From Deferribacterales bacterium UBA4806 (lineage in GTDB: Bacteria; Chrysiogenota; Deferribacteres; Deferribacterales; UBA228): DNA of 8,854 nucleotides. Below are positions 6,835 through 8,854 of the stretch, one piece after another; position 1 is the first letter of the stretch; each line of letters starts with the position of its first letter. Location of the stretch: the NCBI GenBank assembly GCA_002402635.1, contig DHGE01000043.1, forward strand, positions 11,229 through 20,082, written 5' to 3'. Position numbers and translations under genes: made by a program. The notes beneath the pieces were generated by a model. That model was not told the DNA's origin, did not search any database, and worked only from the letters and a program-made list of their open reading frames with translations.

Positions 6835-7540
6835 AAGTTTAATTTTGTGGCTCTTTATGGTTGTTTCGTGTTCTGCAAAAATCGAATATAGACCACCTGA
6901 TTCTACCTATAGAAACGTTGAATATGGCAAACCTTATATAATAAGGGGGGTAACATATTACCCTATGACACGTGTTGATAGATTTGTTCAAACAGGGATA
7001 GCTTCATGGTATGGCAGAGAAGAACACGGTAAACCTACTTCGAGTGGGGAGCCCTTTGATATGTATGCAATGACAGCAGCTCATAAAACATTGCCACTAG
7101 GTTCATATGTTTTAGTTGAAAACCTTGAAAATAAGAAAAAGATAATTGTAAGAATAAATGATAGAGGGCCATTTATTAAAGGCAGGGTTATAGACCTGTC
7201 TTATTCAGCAGCAAAAAAGATAGGTATATCTCAATCGGGACTTGCAAAAGTAAGGGTAACTTTACTATCAGAAAATCCTAATTATTATATGGCTCATGGA
7301 AAGAGAATTGATATCAATAAAGGATCTTTTGCCATACAGATTGGATCTTTTAGTAATTATATGAATGCTAGAAACCTGGCATCAAGGATAGAAAAAGGAC
7401 AAATTAAAGGGGTAGAAATTAATGGCAATAGGTACTATAGAGTATGGATTACTGGATTCAATGATAGAAGAAAAGCCGAAAAATATTTAGAAAAAATAAT
7501 GATGACATTTCCGGATGCCTTTGTTATTGCACAGGAGTAG
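6815..7540 (+). CDS. rlpA: RlpA-like septal lipoprotein, lytic transglycosylase with SPOR domain
   Basis: RlpA is an outer-membrane lipoprotein that cleaves glycan strands lacking stem peptides at the septum; its SPOR domain brings it to denuded peptidoglycan. The 241-residue protein starts with a short signal peptide and lipobox VVSC (Cys19). A double-psi beta-barrel domain follows at about 60-150: GIASWYG (61-67), SGEPFDMYAMTAAHKTLPLG (77-96), NDRGPF (115-120) and RVIDLS (124-129). Glu79, His90 and Asp116 have the same spacing as the catalytic residues of Pseudomonas aeruginosa RlpA, so activity is expected. A SPOR domain fills about 168-240 (SFAIQIGSFSN, then YYRVWITGF). The start overlaps the mnmH stop by 20 bp with only a weak AAAGAA upstream. 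The protein supports a diderm host. Confidence 0.94.
   Translation: MRNLLNKSLILWLFMVVSCSAKIEYRPPDSTYRNVEYGKPYIIRGVTYYPMTRVDRFVQTGIASWYGREEHGKPTSSGEPFDMYAMTAAHKTLPLGSYVLVENLENKKKIIVRINDRGPFIKGRVIDLSYSAAKKIGISQSGLAKVRVTLLSENPNYYMAHGKRIDINKGSFAIQIGSFSNYMNARNLASRIEKGQIKGVEINGNRYYRVWITGFNDRRKAEKYLEKIMMTFPDAFVIAQE
7533..7537 (+). promoter_or_regulatory. Ribosome binding site of argB (supports GTG start)
   Basis: AGGAG lies 6 nt before GTG at 7544 and overlaps the last codons of rlpA. No ATG is available until about codon 35, inside the conserved core, so this site decides the start. Confidence 0.85.
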
Positions 7541-7543
7541 ACA

Positions 7544-8431
7544 GTGGAAAATGAAATAAAAAAAGCAAGTGTCTTAATTGAAGCACTTCCATATATTAGA
7601 AAATTCTATGGTAAAACCATAGTAGTAAAATATGGTGGACATGCAATGATTGATGATACTTTGAGGGAAAATTTCGCAAAGGATATTATATTATTAAAAT
7701 TCGTTGGTATAAATGTTATAATTATACATGGAGGAGGCCCACAAATAGCTGATTTGCTAAATAAATTAAATATCCCCACATCCTTTATTAATGGTTTAAG
7801 AGTTACAAATCATGAAACTATGGATGTAGTGGAGATGGTTCTAACTGGCAAAATCAATAAAGATATAGTGAATTTAATAAATAAATTTGGCGGGAAAGCT
7901 GTAGGACTGTCAGGTAAAGATGGCCCAATTCTACATGTAAAAAAAATGATATTAAAAAGAGATGTTGAGAATATCATCATAGGTGATATAGATTTAGGAC
8001 AAGTTGGTGAAATTGTCAGTGTTGACACTAGTTTGATAAATAAAATTCAAGATCAATATATACCTGTAATAAGTCCTATTGGAGTCGATAATGACTATAT
8101 CACCTACAATATTAATGCTGATACTGCAGCAGGGTATATTGCAGGAGCACTGCATGCAGAAAAACTTATATTATTAACTGATGTTACTGGAATCTTTAAT
8201 GAGAAGGGGAATTTAATTCCTACTTTAACAGTTAATGAATTAAAATCATTAAAATCAGAGAGTTTTATCAAAGAAGGAATGATACCAAAAATTGATGCTA
8301 TAATTTCTGCAATGGAATCTGGTGTTAACAAAGCCCACATTATTAACGGGAAAATACTTCACTCTTTGCTACTGGAAATGTTTACAGATACAGGAATTGG
8401 CACACAAATATTGCTCAATAAAAGTTTATGA
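7544..8431 (+). CDS. argB: Acetylglutamate kinase
   Basis: ArgB phosphorylates N-acetyl-L-glutamate with ATP, the second step of arginine synthesis, in the cytoplasm. The 295-residue protein shows the amino acid kinase fold motifs: KTIVVKYGGHAM (24-35) with the phosphate-binding lysine, IIHGGGPQI (60-68), GLRVT (84-88), GLSGKDG (121-127), NINADTAAGYIA (189-200), LTDVTGIF (211-218) and GMIPKI (245-250). The N-terminal helix before the first strand (residues 6-22, ASVLIEALPYIRKF) is the extension found in hexameric, arginine-inhibited kinases. Feedback control by arginine is therefore likely, though this is inferred from family knowledge. The GTG start has a strong AGGAG. No other arginine gene is adjacent, so argB sits apart from the rest of its pathway. 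Its stop overlaps pcm as ATGA. Confidence 0.97.
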   Translation: MENEIKKASVLIEALPYIRKFYGKTIVVKYGGHAMIDDTLRENFAKDIILLKFVGINVIIIHGGGPQIADLLNKLNIPTSFINGLRVTNHETMDVVEMVLTGKINKDIVNLINKFGGKAVGLSGKDGPILHVKKMILKRDVENIIIGDIDLGQVGEIVSVDTSLINKIQDQYIPVISPIGVDNDYITYNINADTAAGYIAGALHAEKLILLTDVTGIFNEKGNLIPTLTVNELKSLKSESFIKEGMIPKIDAIISAMESGVNKAHIINGKILHSLLLEMFTDTGIGTQILLNKSL

Positions 8432-8854
8432 ATAATTCTAAGAAAAAAATTTTTATAGAAGATATAATTGCTCCTGCTTGTGAAAGAAATCCTTTAATTT
8501 TGAATGCTTTTGAAAGTATACCAAGGGAATTATTTTTAGATAATGCTTTTAAATTTAAAGCATATAAGGATATTGCTCTACCAATAGGTTATAACCAAAC
8601 TATATCAAAACCTTCAACTGTCGCTAAAATGATTTCCGGTTTGTATTGTAACAATAGTATGAACATACTTGAAATAGGAACAGGTTCTGGATACCAAACA
8701 GCAATATTGGCAAAAATTTTTTCACATGTTTACACTATAGAAATTCTTCCTGCCCTATACTCTAGAGCTTCAAAGATTTTGAAAAGCATCTATATAAGTA
8801 ATGTTACATTCAAAATAGGCAATGGTGCCACTGGTTTCCCGGAATATGCTCCCT
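8428..8854 (+). CDS. pcm: Protein-L-isoaspartate O-methyltransferase, 3' end cut by window edge
   Basis: Pcm methylates abnormal L-isoaspartyl residues with S-adenosylmethionine to begin repair of aged proteins. The visible part is 142 residues and remains open at the right edge; the family is usually about 205-220, so roughly the last third is missing. Diagnostic features are IPRELFLDNAFKFKAYKD (31-48), LPIGYNQTISKP (51-62) holding the family substrate loop, and the SAM-binding motif I ILEIGTGSGYQTAILA (80-95). VYTIEI (101-106) forms motif II, and GNGATGFPEYAP is the usual sequence just before the next core strand. The ATG overlaps the argB stop by 4 bp and has no good ribosome binding site of its own, which suggests translational coupling to argB. 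Confidence 0.95.
   Translation, partial: MNNSKKKIFIEDIIAPACERNPLILNAFESIPRELFLDNAFKFKAYKDIALPIGYNQTISKPSTVAKMISGLYCNNSMNILEIGTGSGYQTAILAKIFSHVYTIEILPALYSRASKILKSIYISNVTFKIGNGATGFPEYAP

Noticed and set aside
6860..6880. Possible parS-like TGTTTCGTG
   Set aside because: Only one half resembles the parS consensus TGTTTCACGTGAAACA and it is not palindromic. No true parS was found by eye, though a computed search allowing two mismatches would be more reliable.
8019..8030. TTGACA within a small palindrome in argB
   Set aside because: No -10 hexamer follows at 16-18 bp, and the sequence encodes a normal part of acetylglutamate kinase.

Overview
The window is a compact, A+T-rich stretch of bacterial chromosome carrying eleven protein genes in two divergent, tightly packed runs. 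Only two gaps between genes exceed a few bases: 34 bp between the divergent starts and 38 bp between secG and tpiA. I see no RNA gene, insertion sequence, CRISPR array, phage gene or clear terminator. The gene set suggests a Gram-negative (diderm) bacterium: an RlpA-type SPOR lipoprotein, a bactofilin, SecG, and a selenium-linked tRNA enzyme. The low G+C and the parA-parB-bactofilin order would fit Deferribacterota or a related deep-branching Gram-negative group. That placement is a guess from context, not something the sequence proves.

Left run, minus strand, read from 4255 down to the left edge: parA, parB, a bactofilin, tpiA, secG, and a family 5 (peptide/nickel-type) substrate-binding lipoprotein cut by the window edge. 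ParA/ParB overlap by 23 bp, ParB/bactofilin by 7 bp, bactofilin/tpiA by 44 bp and secG/binding protein by 4 bp. They are probably one transcript. It joins chromosome segregation and a cytoskeletal scaffold to glycolysis (triose-phosphate isomerase) and membrane traffic (SecG, solute uptake).

Right run, plus strand, read from 4290 to the right edge: pepA (leucyl aminopeptidase), mnmH (tRNA 2-selenouridine synthase), rlpA (septal or peptidoglycan lytic transglycosylase lipoprotein), argB (acetylglutamate kinase) and the start of pcm (L-isoaspartyl protein methyltransferase). Overlaps are 23 bp, 20 bp, a 3-bp gap, then a 4-bp ATGA overlap. A near-consensus sigma-70-type promoter (TTGACA, 17 bp, TATAAA) sits just upstream of pepA. 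Its -35 box lies inside the first codons of parA.

All eleven genes belong to well-known families with their key residues intact, and I do not see a new biological system. The points most worth a second look are the bactofilin inside the par operon with its long overlap into tpiA, the promoter embedded in parA, the implied selenium use, and a 16-bp tandem duplication at the tpiA stop codon.
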